From: Aromatoleum sp.
Lineage (GTDB): Bacteria > Pseudomonadota > Gammaproteobacteria > Burkholderiales > Casimicrobiaceae
DNA length: 5,160 nucleotides
Assembly: GCA_010365205.1 (NCBI GenBank)
Contig: JAAFGU010000200.1
Location: 1 to 5,160 of the forward strand
Direction: 5' to 3'
Of the stretch, positions 1 to 5,160 are shown in pieces (position 1 is the stretch's first letter; each line of letters starts with the position of its first letter). The translations under genes and the position numbers were made by a program. Below the pieces are notes generated by a model. It had not been told where the DNA came from and made no database searches. It saw only the letters and a list, made by a program, of their open reading frames with translations.

Positions 1-1315
1 GGCTCGTGCCGTGCCCGCGCGCGCTGTCCTGCAGCGTCTCGAGCGAACGGGCGCCGATGCCGCGCGGTGGAAAGTTGACCACGCGCAGGAACGCGCCGTC
101 GTCGTCGTGCGCGGCGAGCAGGCGCAGATACGCGAGCGCGTGCTTGATTTCGGCACGCTCGAAGAAACGCATGCCGCCGTAGACGCGATACGGCAGCGCA
201 GCGTTGAACAGCGCGTGCTCCAGCACGCGCGACTGCGCGTTGGAACGGTAGAGCACGGCAACCTCCGACAGCGCGAGACCGTCGCCGGCGAGACCCTTGG
301 CGATGTCGACGACGAACGCCGCCTCGTCGATGTCCGACGGTGAAGCCAGCGCGCGTACCGGGTCGCCCTTGCCCTCGCTGGTCCACAGATTCTTGCCCAG
401 ACGCGACTGGTTGTGCTTGATCAGCGCATTCGCGATGTCGAGGATGTTGCCGTGCGACCGGTAGTTCTGCTCGAGCTTGATCAGCGTCACCGGCATGTCG
501 GGCCGCGCGAAATCGCGCTCGAAGTGCTGCATGTTGGCGACGTTGGCGCCGCGGAACGCGTAGATCGACTGGTCGTCGTCGCCGACGGCGAACATCGCGG
601 TGTGCGCACCGGCGAGCAGCTTCAGCCAGCGGTACTGCAGCACGTTCGTGTCCTGGAACTCGTCGACGAGCAGATGCGAGAAGCGGCGGCGGTAGTGCTC
701 GCGGATGCCCTCGTTGCCGGCGAGCAGCTCGTAGCAGCGCAGCAGCAGTTCGGCGAAATCGACGACACCCTCGCGCTGGCACATCGCTTCGTAAAGCGCG
801 TAATGCTCGACCTGCCGCCGCGAGAACTCGTCGGCGGCCTCCACCTGGTTGGGCCGCAGGCCTTCTTCCTTGGCGCCGGAAATGAAATGCTGGAGTTGCC
901 GCGCCGGGAAGCGCTCGTCGTCGATTCCGTGCCCCTTGTACATCCGCTTGATCAGCGCGAGCTGGTCCTGCGTATCCATGATCTGGAAGAGCTGCGGCAG
1001 GTTCGCGTCGCGGAAATGCGCGCGCAGCATCCGGTTGCACAGCCCGTGAAAGGTGCCGATCCACATGCCGCGGATGTTGACCGGGGTCATTGTCGAGAGC
1101 CGAAGGTGCATTTCCTTCGCCGCCTTGTTCGTGAACGTGACGGCGAGGATCGACAGCGGCGAGGCCTGCCCCGTCGCGAGCAGCCAGGCGATGCGCGTCG
1201 TCAGCACGCGCGTCTTGCCACTGCCGGCGCCGGCCAAGATCAGCGCGGACTGGTGCGGCAGCGTGACCGCCGCGAGTTGCTCGGGATTGAGGTTGGCGAG
1301 TAGGGGTGAGGCCAT
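1..1315 (-). CDS. uvrD: UvrD/Rep/PcrA-type ATP-dependent DNA helicase, superfamily 1 (C-terminus beyond the window edge)
   Basis: This family of 3'-5' DNA helicases unwinds DNA in nucleotide excision repair, mismatch repair and fork restart in the cytoplasm. The visible 438 residues begin MASPLLANLNPEQLAAV, a Q-motif region, followed by Walker A AGAGSGKT (28-35), motif Ia AVTFTNKAA, motif II (Walker B) DEFQDT (218-223), motif III GDDDQSIYAFRG (245-256) and motif IV QNYRS (283-287). The reading frame stays open to the left edge, where the last readable stretch is IGARSLETLQDSARGHGTS. Family members are usually about 720-790 residues, so domains 1A and 1B are present, 2A begins, and motifs V-VI and the C-terminus are missing because of the cut, not a mutation. 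The ATG at 1315-1313 is chosen because the Q motif follows directly; no good Shine-Dalgarno precedes it. The gene is divergent from argA. Rep or PcrA naming is possible, but UvrD fits best. Confidence 0.95.
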   Translation of the reverse strand, partial: MASPLLANLNPEQLAAVTLPHQSALILAGAGSGKTRVLTTRIAWLLATGQASPLSILAVTFTNKAAKEMHLRLSTMTPVNIRGMWIGTFHGLCNRMLRAHFRDANLPQLFQIMDTQDQLALIKRMYKGHGIDDERFPARQLQHFISGAKEEGLRPNQVEAADEFSRRQVEHYALYEAMCQREGVVDFAELLLRCYELLAGNEGIREHYRRRFSHLLVDEFQDTNVLQYRWLKLLAGAHTAMFAVGDDDQSIYAFRGANVANMQHFERDFARPDMPVTLIKLEQNYRSHGNILDIANALIKHNQSRLGKNLWTSEGKGDPVRALASPSDIDEAAFVVDIAKGLAGDGLALSEVAVLYRSNAQSRVLEHALFNAALPYRVYGGMRFFERAEIKHALAYLRLLAAHDDDGAFLRVVNFPPRGIGARSLETLQDSARGHGTS

Positions 1316-1363
1316 GGAGACGCCGGACGCCCGGGCGCCGCCGCAAAAAAAAAGGGAGGCCCG

Positions 1364-1369
1364 ATTATA
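1364..1369 (-). promoter_or_regulatory. Putative -10 box of the uvrD promoter
   Basis: The minus strand reads CTATAATCG across 1370-1362, containing a perfect TATAAT. Transcription would start near 1357, giving a leader of about 42 bases before the uvrD ATG. The hexamer at the -35 position with a 17-base spacer (about 1387-1392) reads TCGGGC, which is not a recognisable -35, so the promoter would depend on the -10 or on an activator. The assignment rests on the perfect hexamer in an otherwise GC-rich gap and on its orientation. Confidence 0.55.
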
Positions 1370-1415
1370 GAGGTTCGTCCCGCGCCGCCCGAGGGAGAAG
1401 CGGGCGCCGGGGGGC

Positions 1416-1421
1416 TATAAT
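1416..1421 (+). promoter_or_regulatory. Putative -10 box of the argA-yggX-peroxidase operon promoter
   Basis: The plus strand reads CTATAATCG at 1415-1423 with a perfect TATAAT, about 40 bases before the argA ATG. The predicted start near 1428 gives a leader of about 33 bases. At a 17-base spacing the -35 position (1393-1398) reads GGGAGA, not a consensus. The box lies in a gap of about 145 bases between divergent genes, which is where the promoter must be if argA starts an operon. Confidence 0.6.
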
Positions 1422-1460
1422 CGCCGCGGCCCTGCCACCCCGGACCCCGACGCCGATCCG

Positions 1461-2813
1461 ATGCCCCCGACCGTCAACGCCGCGCCCGCCGCCCATTCCG
1501 CGACCACGCGCGCCTTCGTCCAGTGGATCCGGCTCGCCGCGCCCTACATCCACGCCTTTCGCGGCAAGACGTTTGTGATCGCGTTCGGCGGCGAGGTCGT
1601 CGCCGACGATACGTTTCTCGGCATCATTCACGATCTCAACCTGCTTCACAGCCTCGGCGTGCACCTGGTCGTCGTCCACGGTTCGCGACCGCAGATCGAG
1701 GCGATCCTGACGCAGCAGGACATCGAGAGCCGATACGCCTCCGGACTCCGCGTCACCGACGCCGAGACGATGGACTGCGTCCTCGAAGCCTCGGGACAGG
1801 TGCGCAGCCGTATCGAGGCGCTGCTGTCGCTGGGGATCGCCAATTCGCCGATGGCGGGCGCGCGGATTCGCGTGTCCAGCGGCAACTTCATCACGGCCAA
1901 GCCGATGGGCGTCGTCGACGGCGTGGACATGATGCTGACCGGCGAAGTGCGCCGCGTCGACACCGACGCCATCCATCAGCGGCTCGACGACGGCGATATC
2001 GTGCTGATTTCGCCGCTTGGCTATTCGCCGACCGGCGAAATCTTCAATCTCTCGCTCGAGGAAGTCGCGACCCAGGTCGCGGTCCGGCTCAACGCGCACA
2101 AGCTCGTGTTCCTGATGGATACCGAGGGCGTGCGCAACGGCCGCCGCCAGCTCCTCACCGAACTGTCGACCAAGGACGCCGACGCCTTGCTTGCGGCGAA
2201 CCGGGGCAAGCTCGCCGCCGACGTGCAGCATTACCTGCCGTGCGCCGTGCGCGCCTGCGACAACGGCGTCAAGCGCGCGCACCTCATCAGCCGCCACCTC
2301 GATGGCGCGCTGCTGCTCGAGATGTTCACCCGCGACGGCGTCGGCACGATGGTCGCCGCGACGGCGCTTGCGCACCTGCGCAGCGCGACCATCGACGACG
2401 TCGGCGGCATCATCGCCATCATCGAGCCGCTTGAGGAACAAGGGGTGCTCGTCCGCCGCTCGCGCGAGCGCCTGGAGATGGAGATCGAGCGCTTCGTCGT
2501 TGCCGAGCATGACGGCGTGATTATCGGCTGCGCGGCGCTCTACGCGTTTCCCGAGGACAAGGTCGGCGAGCTGGCGGCACTGGCCGTGCATCCGGATTTC
2601 CGGCGCGAGGGCTACGGCGAGGCGCTGATGGCGGAGGTCGAGGCACGGGCGCGCAAACTGAAGCTCGCGCACCTCTTCGTGCTCACGACGCGCACATCGC
2701 AGTGGTTCCTTGAGCGCGGTTTTCACACCGCGACGATCGGCGACCTGCCGCTGCAGAAGCAGGCGCTTTACAATTACCAGCGCAAGTCGCAGGTTTACCG
2801 CAAGACGATGTAG
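1461..2813 (+). CDS. argA: Amino-acid N-acetyltransferase (N-acetylglutamate synthase), ArgA type
   Basis: It transfers the acetyl group of acetyl-CoA to L-glutamate, the first committed step of arginine synthesis, in the cytoplasm. The 450 residues are close to the usual length of about 440-450 for the classical two-domain form. Residues of about 25-295 form the amino-acid-kinase-like domain (FVIAFGGEVVADD 38-50, VVVHGSRPQIE 70-80, SGNFITAKP 140-148). In the family this domain lacks kinase activity and binds arginine for feedback inhibition. Residues of about 305-445 form the GNAT acetyltransferase domain, with the acetyl-CoA loop RREGYG (381-386) after LAALAVHPDF, and the typical end YNYQRKSQVYRKTM. 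The ATG at 1461 lacks a clear Shine-Dalgarno, but the protein begins only a few residues before the conserved region. It is the first gene of a tight plus-strand cluster and divergent from uvrD; yggX begins 9 bases later. No defect is visible. Confidence 0.96.
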   Translation: MPPTVNAAPAAHSATTRAFVQWIRLAAPYIHAFRGKTFVIAFGGEVVADDTFLGIIHDLNLLHSLGVHLVVVHGSRPQIEAILTQQDIESRYASGLRVTDAETMDCVLEASGQVRSRIEALLSLGIANSPMAGARIRVSSGNFITAKPMGVVDGVDMMLTGEVRRVDTDAIHQRLDDGDIVLISPLGYSPTGEIFNLSLEEVATQVAVRLNAHKLVFLMDTEGVRNGRRQLLTELSTKDADALLAANRGKLAADVQHYLPCAVRACDNGVKRAHLISRHLDGALLLEMFTRDGVGTMVAATALAHLRSATIDDVGGIIAIIEPLEEQGVLVRRSRERLEMEIERFVVAEHDGVIIGCAALYAFPEDKVGELAALAVHPDFRREGYGEALMAEVEARARKLKLAHLFVLTTRTSQWFLERGFHTATIGDLPLQKQALYNYQRKSQVYRKTM

Positions 2814-2816
2814 GAG
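2812..2816 (+). promoter_or_regulatory. Ribosome binding site of yggX, overlapping the argA stop
   Basis: AGGAG lies six bases before the ATG at 2823 and shares bases with the TAG stop of argA (2811-2813). The strong site decides the yggX start over the in-frame ATG at 2832, and the overlap suggests translational coupling with argA. Confidence 0.8.
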
Positions 2817-2822
2817 ACTGGG

Positions 2823-3095
2823 ATGGCAAGAATGGTGAATTGCGTCAAGCTCGGCCGCGAGGCCGAGGGACTGGACTTCCCGCCGTACCCTGGCGAGCTC
2901 GGGAAGCGGATCTACGAAAGCGTGTCGAAGGAAGCCTGGCAGGGGTGGCTGAAACACCAGACCATGCTCGTCAACGAAAACCGGCTGTCGCTGGCCGACG
3001 CGCGCGCGCGGAAATGGCTGGCCGAGCAGATGGAAAAGCACTTTTTCGGCGGCGGCGCGGAGATGCCGGGCGGATACGTTCCCCCCGCGTCCTGA
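2823..3095 (+). CDS. yggX: Probable Fe(2+)-trafficking / oxidative damage protection protein YggX
   Basis: YggX is a small cytoplasmic protein. In enterobacteria it protects iron-sulphur clusters from oxidative damage and is proposed to move ferrous iron. The 90 residues match the family length. Hallmarks are MARMVNCVKL with the single conserved Cys7, REAEGLDFPPYPGELGKRI (12-30), SKEAWQGWLKHQTMLVNE (35-52) and a tail ending GGYVPPAS. Only one cysteine is present, as usual in the family. The start is fixed by AGGAG at 2812-2816. It sits 9 bases after argA and 10 bases before the peroxidase-related gene, so co-transcription from the argA promoter is likely. I recall argA and yggX as neighbours in other Betaproteobacteria, which I cannot check here. 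The sequence shows nothing odd. Confidence 0.96.
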   Translation: MARMVNCVKLGREAEGLDFPPYPGELGKRIYESVSKEAWQGWLKHQTMLVNENRLSLADARARKWLAEQMEKHFFGGGAEMPGGYVPPAS

Positions 3096-3105
3096 GCGCG
3101 CCGCC

Positions 3106-3690
3106 GTGAGCGCGCCTCCCATTTCGCGCTATCCGGTGCCGGCGCTGGCCGAGCTGCCGGAGGACATCCGCGCCCGGATTCTCGACGTGCAGGAGAAGGC
3201 GGGCTTCGTGCCCAACGTGTTCCTGACGCTTGCCCATCGTCCGGAGGAGTTCAGGGCGTTCTTCGCGTATCACGACGCGCTGATGCTGAAGCAAGGCGGC
3301 CTGACCAAGGCGGAGCGCGAAATGATCGTCGTCGCCACCTCGGGCGCCAACGACTGTCTGTACTGCATCGTCGCGCACGGCGCGATCCTGCGCATCTACG
3401 CGAAAAATCCTCTCGTCGCCGACCAGGTCGCCGTGAACTACCGCAAGGCCGACATTACGCCACGGCAGAAGGCGATGCTCGCGTTTGCGCTCAAGGTCGC
3501 GCTGGAGAGCCGCGAAATCGTCGAAGATGACTTCGCGGCTCTCGCAGCGCACGGCTTCTCCGACGAAGATGTCTGGGACATCGGCGCGATCGCCGCGTTC
3601 TTCGCGCTATCGAACCGGATGGCGAACCTGATCGGGATGCGGCCCAACGACGAGTTCTTCCTGTTGGGACGCGTGCCGAAGGCGCGGTAA
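3106..3690 (+). CDS. AhpD-like peroxidase-related enzyme (carboxymuconolactone decarboxylase superfamily)
   Basis: The 194-residue protein belongs to the all-helical AhpD/CMD superfamily, whose thiol-active members reduce hydroperoxides through a CxxC pair. The diagnostic motif is C84-L-Y-C87 with H91, preceded by LTKAEREMIVVATSGAND (66-83), including acidic E70 and E72 in the helix before it. The N-terminal part PALAELPEDIRARI leads to VPNVFLTLAHRPE, and the C-terminal half has DITPRQKAMLAFALKV and GAIAAFFALSNRMAN, typical of the uncharacterised 'peroxidase-related enzyme' subgroup. The GTG at 3106 is chosen because the conserved N-terminal region begins just after it and no nearer ATG exists. 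No strong Shine-Dalgarno is visible, so translation may be coupled to yggX, whose stop is 10 bases upstream. The context beside yggX supports a redox-defence role. The substrate and the electron donor (AhpC/lipoyl type or other) are unknown. Confidence 0.88.
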   Translation: MSAPPISRYPVPALAELPEDIRARILDVQEKAGFVPNVFLTLAHRPEEFRAFFAYHDALMLKQGGLTKAEREMIVVATSGANDCLYCIVAHGAILRIYAKNPLVADQVAVNYRKADITPRQKAMLAFALKVALESREIVEDDFAALAAHGFSDEDVWDIGAIAAFFALSNRMANLIGMRPNDEFFLLGRVPKAR

Positions 3691-3707
3691 GCTGCGCCGC
3701 TGCGGCG

Positions 3708-3736
3708 TTGCCGCTGCCCTCCCGTTGGTCTAAGAT
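3708..3736 (+). promoter_or_regulatory. Candidate sigma70 promoter for the RraA-like gene
   Basis: TTGCCG (3708-3713) and TAAGAT (3731-3736) are separated by exactly 17 bases, and each matches the sigma70 consensus at four of six positions. The start point near 3743 would give a leader of about 113 bases before the ATG at 3856. It is the best promoter-like signal in the 165-base gap after the peroxidase gene, but this level of match is not rare by chance. Confidence 0.4.
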
Positions 3737-3842
3737 TTGTCCGTTGGCCGCAAGTCGCTCGATGGAGCGCGTTGCGTGTTTTTTGCACGGCTTCGACCCG
3801 GGTGCGCCGATCGCCCCGGCTGCGTCCCGACCCGACCCGCGA

Positions 3843-3849
3843 AAGAAGG
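3843..3849 (+). promoter_or_regulatory. Ribosome binding site selecting the ATG at 3856
   Basis: AAGAAGG, one base from AAGGAGG, lies six bases before the ATG at 3856. It supports this start over the in-frame ATG at 3772, which would add 28 arginine- and proline-rich residues (MRVFCTASTRVRR and onwards) that do not look like part of the family fold. Confidence 0.75.
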
Positions 3850-3855
3850 CCCGCA

Positions 3856-4551
3856 ATGCCCGAACAACGCTTCCGTTCCCCGTATCAGGGCGTCATCAAG
3901 AAGACGTTCGAGCGGCCTCCCGCGCACGTCGTCGCGGCGATCGCCACGTGTTACACCGGATTCATCATCGACCGCACCGGCAAGCAGGGATTCATGAACC
4001 CGGCTGTCAAGCCGATCGCGCCGGGGATGAAGATGTGCGGCCCCGCCACCACGGTGCTCGGCGCCGATCTCGAAGTGCGCCGGATGGCGATCAATCTCGC
4101 GCAGCCGGGCGACGTGCTCGTGTGCGCCGCCGATGGCGTCGTCGACTATGCGAGCTTCGGCGACATCACGGCGCTGCGGATGCAGCTGAAGGGCATGTCG
4201 GGCATCGTGATCGACGGCGCGACACGCGATGCCGCGGTGATCCGCGAGATGGGGTTCCCGGTATTCGTCAAGGGCATCACCGCGCGCAATTACCACTATC
4301 CGTACGCCGGCGATCATGGCGGCGTCAACGTGCCCGTCGTCTGCGCCGGCGTGCTGGTGAATGCCGGCGACATCGTGCTGGGCGACGACGACGGCGTCGT
4401 CGTCGTGCCGCGTGAAATGGCGATCGGCATCGCGCGAACCGTCGAGGCCGAATTCCAGGACGAGAACGTGCGCAAGCGCGGCCTGACCGCATGGCAACCG
4501 TGGCCGATCGAAGACGTCCTGCGCGAGCGCGGCTATCGGTTCGAGGATTAG
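3856..4551 (+). CDS. RraA-like aldolase-fold protein, possible 4-hydroxy-4-methyl-2-oxoglutarate / 4-carboxy-4-hydroxy-2-oxoadipate aldolase
   Basis: The protein has 231 residues and the RraA / class II pyruvate aldolase fold. Such enzymes cleave 4-hydroxy-2-oxo diacids to pyruvate and a second oxoacid using a divalent metal; close relatives include the RNase E inhibitor RraA and proteins misnamed dimethylmenaquinone methyltransferases. The signature GIVIDGATRD (116-125) holds the Arg124-Asp125 pair that binds substrate and metal in characterised aldolases. It is preceded by GPATTV (62-67), QPGDVLV (83-89) and YASFGDITALRMQLKG (98-113), and followed by FPVFVKGITARNY and GDIVLGDDDGVVVVPRE (171-187). 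The C-terminal helix carries acidic residues (VEAEFQDE). The FGDI stretch stands where I recall many family members having a GE-type sequence, so this may be a divergent subgroup. RNase E inhibition is less likely given the length and context. The position before HcnAB-like genes suggests catabolism, but the substrate is not known. Confidence 0.85.
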   Translation: MPEQRFRSPYQGVIKKTFERPPAHVVAAIATCYTGFIIDRTGKQGFMNPAVKPIAPGMKMCGPATTVLGADLEVRRMAINLAQPGDVLVCAADGVVDYASFGDITALRMQLKGMSGIVIDGATRDAAVIREMGFPVFVKGITARNYHYPYAGDHGGVNVPVVCAGVLVNAGDIVLGDDDGVVVVPREMAIGIARTVEAEFQDENVRKRGLTAWQPWPIEDVLRERGYRFED

Positions 4552-4582
4552 GATCAGTCGTACGCCACCCGCGTTGCCGGTA

Positions 4583-4603
4583 CCGATCGCGCAGCACGAT
4601 CGG
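4583..4603 (+). repeat. Perfect 7-base inverted repeat in the gap before the (2Fe-2S) gene
   Basis: CCGATCG (4583-4589) and CGATCGG (4597-4603) flank a 7-base spacer, CGCAGCA. The repeat lies 31 bases after the RraA-like stop and 83 bases before the next ATG. It could form a short hairpin in RNA or be an operator for a dimeric regulator. No T tract follows, so it is not an ordinary intrinsic terminator. In DNA this GC-rich a chance origin is possible. Confidence 0.35.
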
Positions 4604-4686
4604 CGCGGCGTCCGTCCGAATTCTGCCGTGTTCGCTTCCGGCCTGACGCTGGCCGCACGCGTCGCGGCGAGCCGGGGACCCACGCG

Positions 4687-5001
4687 ATGAATCCCTCCGG
4701 CAAACGTTCGCTGCGCATCGACGGCGAGCCGACCACGACCGTCGAATTCCGTTTCGACGACCGACTCGTTTCAGGCCGCGCCGGCGAAAGCGTGGCGATC
4801 GCGCTGTGGGTCGCGGGCATCCGCACGCTGGGCCGCAGTCCCACGCGGCACGCGCCGCGAGGCGTCTTCTGCGCGGTGGGCGTGTGCCAGGAATGCGTGA
4901 TCGAGATCGACGGGCGACGCCGGCCCGCATGCACGACAATGGTAGTCGCGGGGCTCCGGGTGACGTCGATCCCGCCCGAGACGGCCGGTTCGTCGTCATG
5001 A
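4687..5001 (+). CDS. (2Fe-2S)-binding small subunit of an HcnA / opine oxidase / hydroxyproline dehydrogenase-like enzyme
   Basis: The 104 residues form a ferredoxin-like domain. An N-terminal beta region (KRSLRIDGEPTTTVEFRFDD, GRAGESVAIALWVAGIRT) leads to the cluster-binding cysteines C62, C67, C70 and C82, a Cx4Cx2Cx11C pattern in GVFCAVGVCQECVIEIDG and RRRPAC. This spacing is typical of the small subunits of HcnABC hydrogen cyanide synthase, opine oxidase and D-hydroxyproline dehydrogenase, where the cluster carries electrons from FAD to the membrane chain. A weak GGGGA at 4674-4678 lies eight bases before the ATG. The stop overlaps the start of the next gene (ATGA at 4998-5001), so the two subunits are translationally coupled. 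HcnA proper is one member of the group; cyanide production cannot be inferred from this. Confidence 0.87.
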   Translation: MNPSGKRSLRIDGEPTTTVEFRFDDRLVSGRAGESVAIALWVAGIRTLGRSPTRHAPRGVFCAVGVCQECVIEIDGRRRPACTTMVVAGLRVTSIPPETAGSSS

Positions 5002-5160
5002 AGGCGGCGTACGACGTCATCGTCATCGGCGCCGGTCCCGCCGGGGCCGAAGCGGCGGCGACGGCGGCGGGACTCGGACTCGACGTGCTCGTCGTCGACG
5101 AAGCGCGGGCCGCCGGCGGACAGGTCCATCGCGCGCCCGATGCCCACGTTGCTGGCGCCG
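4998..5160 (+). CDS. FAD/NAD(P)-dependent oxidoreductase, HcnB-like subunit (N-terminus only, runs off the window)
   Basis: Only 54 residues are visible. They start MKAAYDVIVIGAGPAGAEAA, a Rossmann strand and dinucleotide-binding motif GAGPAG (11-16). These are followed by DVLVVDE, where the acidic residue ends the second strand and would bind the ribose of FAD, and GGQVHRAPD, resembling the GGQ-I/V-YR stretch after this strand in HcnB and opine oxidase FAD subunits. The frame is open to the right edge; full-length relatives are about 450-480 residues. Its ATG overlaps the TGA of the (2Fe-2S) gene by four bases and has no separate Shine-Dalgarno, so translation likely depends on the upstream gene. 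The HcnB-type assignment comes mostly from the neighbour and the GGQ motif; thioredoxin reductase-like alternatives remain possible. Confidence 0.86.
   Translation, partial: MKAAYDVIVIGAGPAGAEAAATAAGLGLDVLVVDEARAAGGQVHRAPDAHVAGA

Noticed and set aside
413..1303. Long plus-strand open frame of 296 codons
   Set aside because: It is antisense to the uvrD coding sequence, which shows all expected helicase motifs in order. The plus-strand translation has no recognisable family features and arises from GC-rich codon bias.
1365..3122. Minus-strand open frame of 585 codons opposite argA and yggX
   Set aside because: It runs through argA, yggX and the divergent promoter gap. Its translation is rich in Arg, His and Asp as is typical of antisense shadows, while the plus-strand proteins have full family signatures.
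3695..3707. Short hairpin CGCCG-CTG-CGGCG just after the peroxidase-related gene, considered as a terminator
   Set aside because: The stem has only five pairs and no T tract follows, so it cannot be called an intrinsic terminator; such repeats are frequent in GC-rich DNA.
3775..3789. CGTG-TTTTTTG-CACG with a T6 run in the gap before the RraA-like gene
   Set aside because: The stem is only four pairs and the T run is in the loop, not after the stem, so it does not fit a terminator or a known regulatory site.
3772..3855. Longer start for the RraA-like protein at the ATG at 3772
   Set aside because: The added 28 residues are arginine- and proline-rich with no family resemblance, and a good Shine-Dalgarno precedes the ATG at 3856 instead.
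4383..4405. Strong inverted repeat CGACGACGAC-GGC-GTCGTCGTCG inside the RraA-like gene
   Set aside because: It encodes the conserved DDDGVVV stretch of the family, and GAC/GTC codon preference alone produces the palindrome. No regulatory meaning is needed.
3730..4683. Minus-strand open frame of 317 codons opposite the RraA-like gene
   Set aside because: It covers the RraA-like gene, which has clear motifs and a ribosome binding site. The antisense translation has no recognisable domain.

Overview
The window is GC-rich DNA with dense coding and short gaps. The closest family matches I recognise (a UvrD-type helicase, a classical two-domain ArgA, YggX) look like those of Betaproteobacteria, probably Burkholderiales or relatives. 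This placement rests on recall of protein families and on composition, not on a database search.

Layout. Positions 1-1315 on the minus strand hold the N-terminal 438 residues of a UvrD-family DNA helicase whose C-terminus lies beyond the left edge. A gap of about 145 bases (1316-1460) separates it from a divergent plus-strand gene. This gap carries a perfect TATAAT on each strand, arranged as a mirrored pair. From 1461 to 3690 three plus-strand genes follow with gaps of only 9 and 10 bases: argA (N-acetylglutamate synthase, first step of arginine synthesis), yggX (iron-trafficking and oxidative damage protection protein) and an AhpD-like peroxidase-related enzyme. They are probably one operon linking arginine synthesis to iron and redox protection. 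After a 165-base gap with a plausible sigma70 promoter comes a 231-residue RraA-like aldolase-fold protein (3856-4551). After another 135 bases, which contain a small perfect inverted repeat, come a (2Fe-2S) protein (4687-5001) and the first 54 residues of an FAD oxidoreductase (from 4998, cut by the right edge). The last two overlap by ATGA and resemble the small and FAD subunits of the HcnAB, opine oxidase and hydroxyproline dehydrogenase group.

How the genes work together. The left half is housekeeping: DNA repair, arginine synthesis and oxidative stress defence. The right half looks like the start of a catabolic cluster, in which a multi-subunit flavin/iron-sulphur dehydrogenase would oxidise an amino or imino acid and the RraA-like protein could be an accessory pyruvate-releasing aldolase. 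The substrate cannot be read from this window. I see no mobile elements, CRISPR arrays, tRNA or rRNA genes, and no clearly new system. The points most worth a second look are the symmetric divergent promoter region and the pairing of the RraA-like gene with the HcnAB-like genes.
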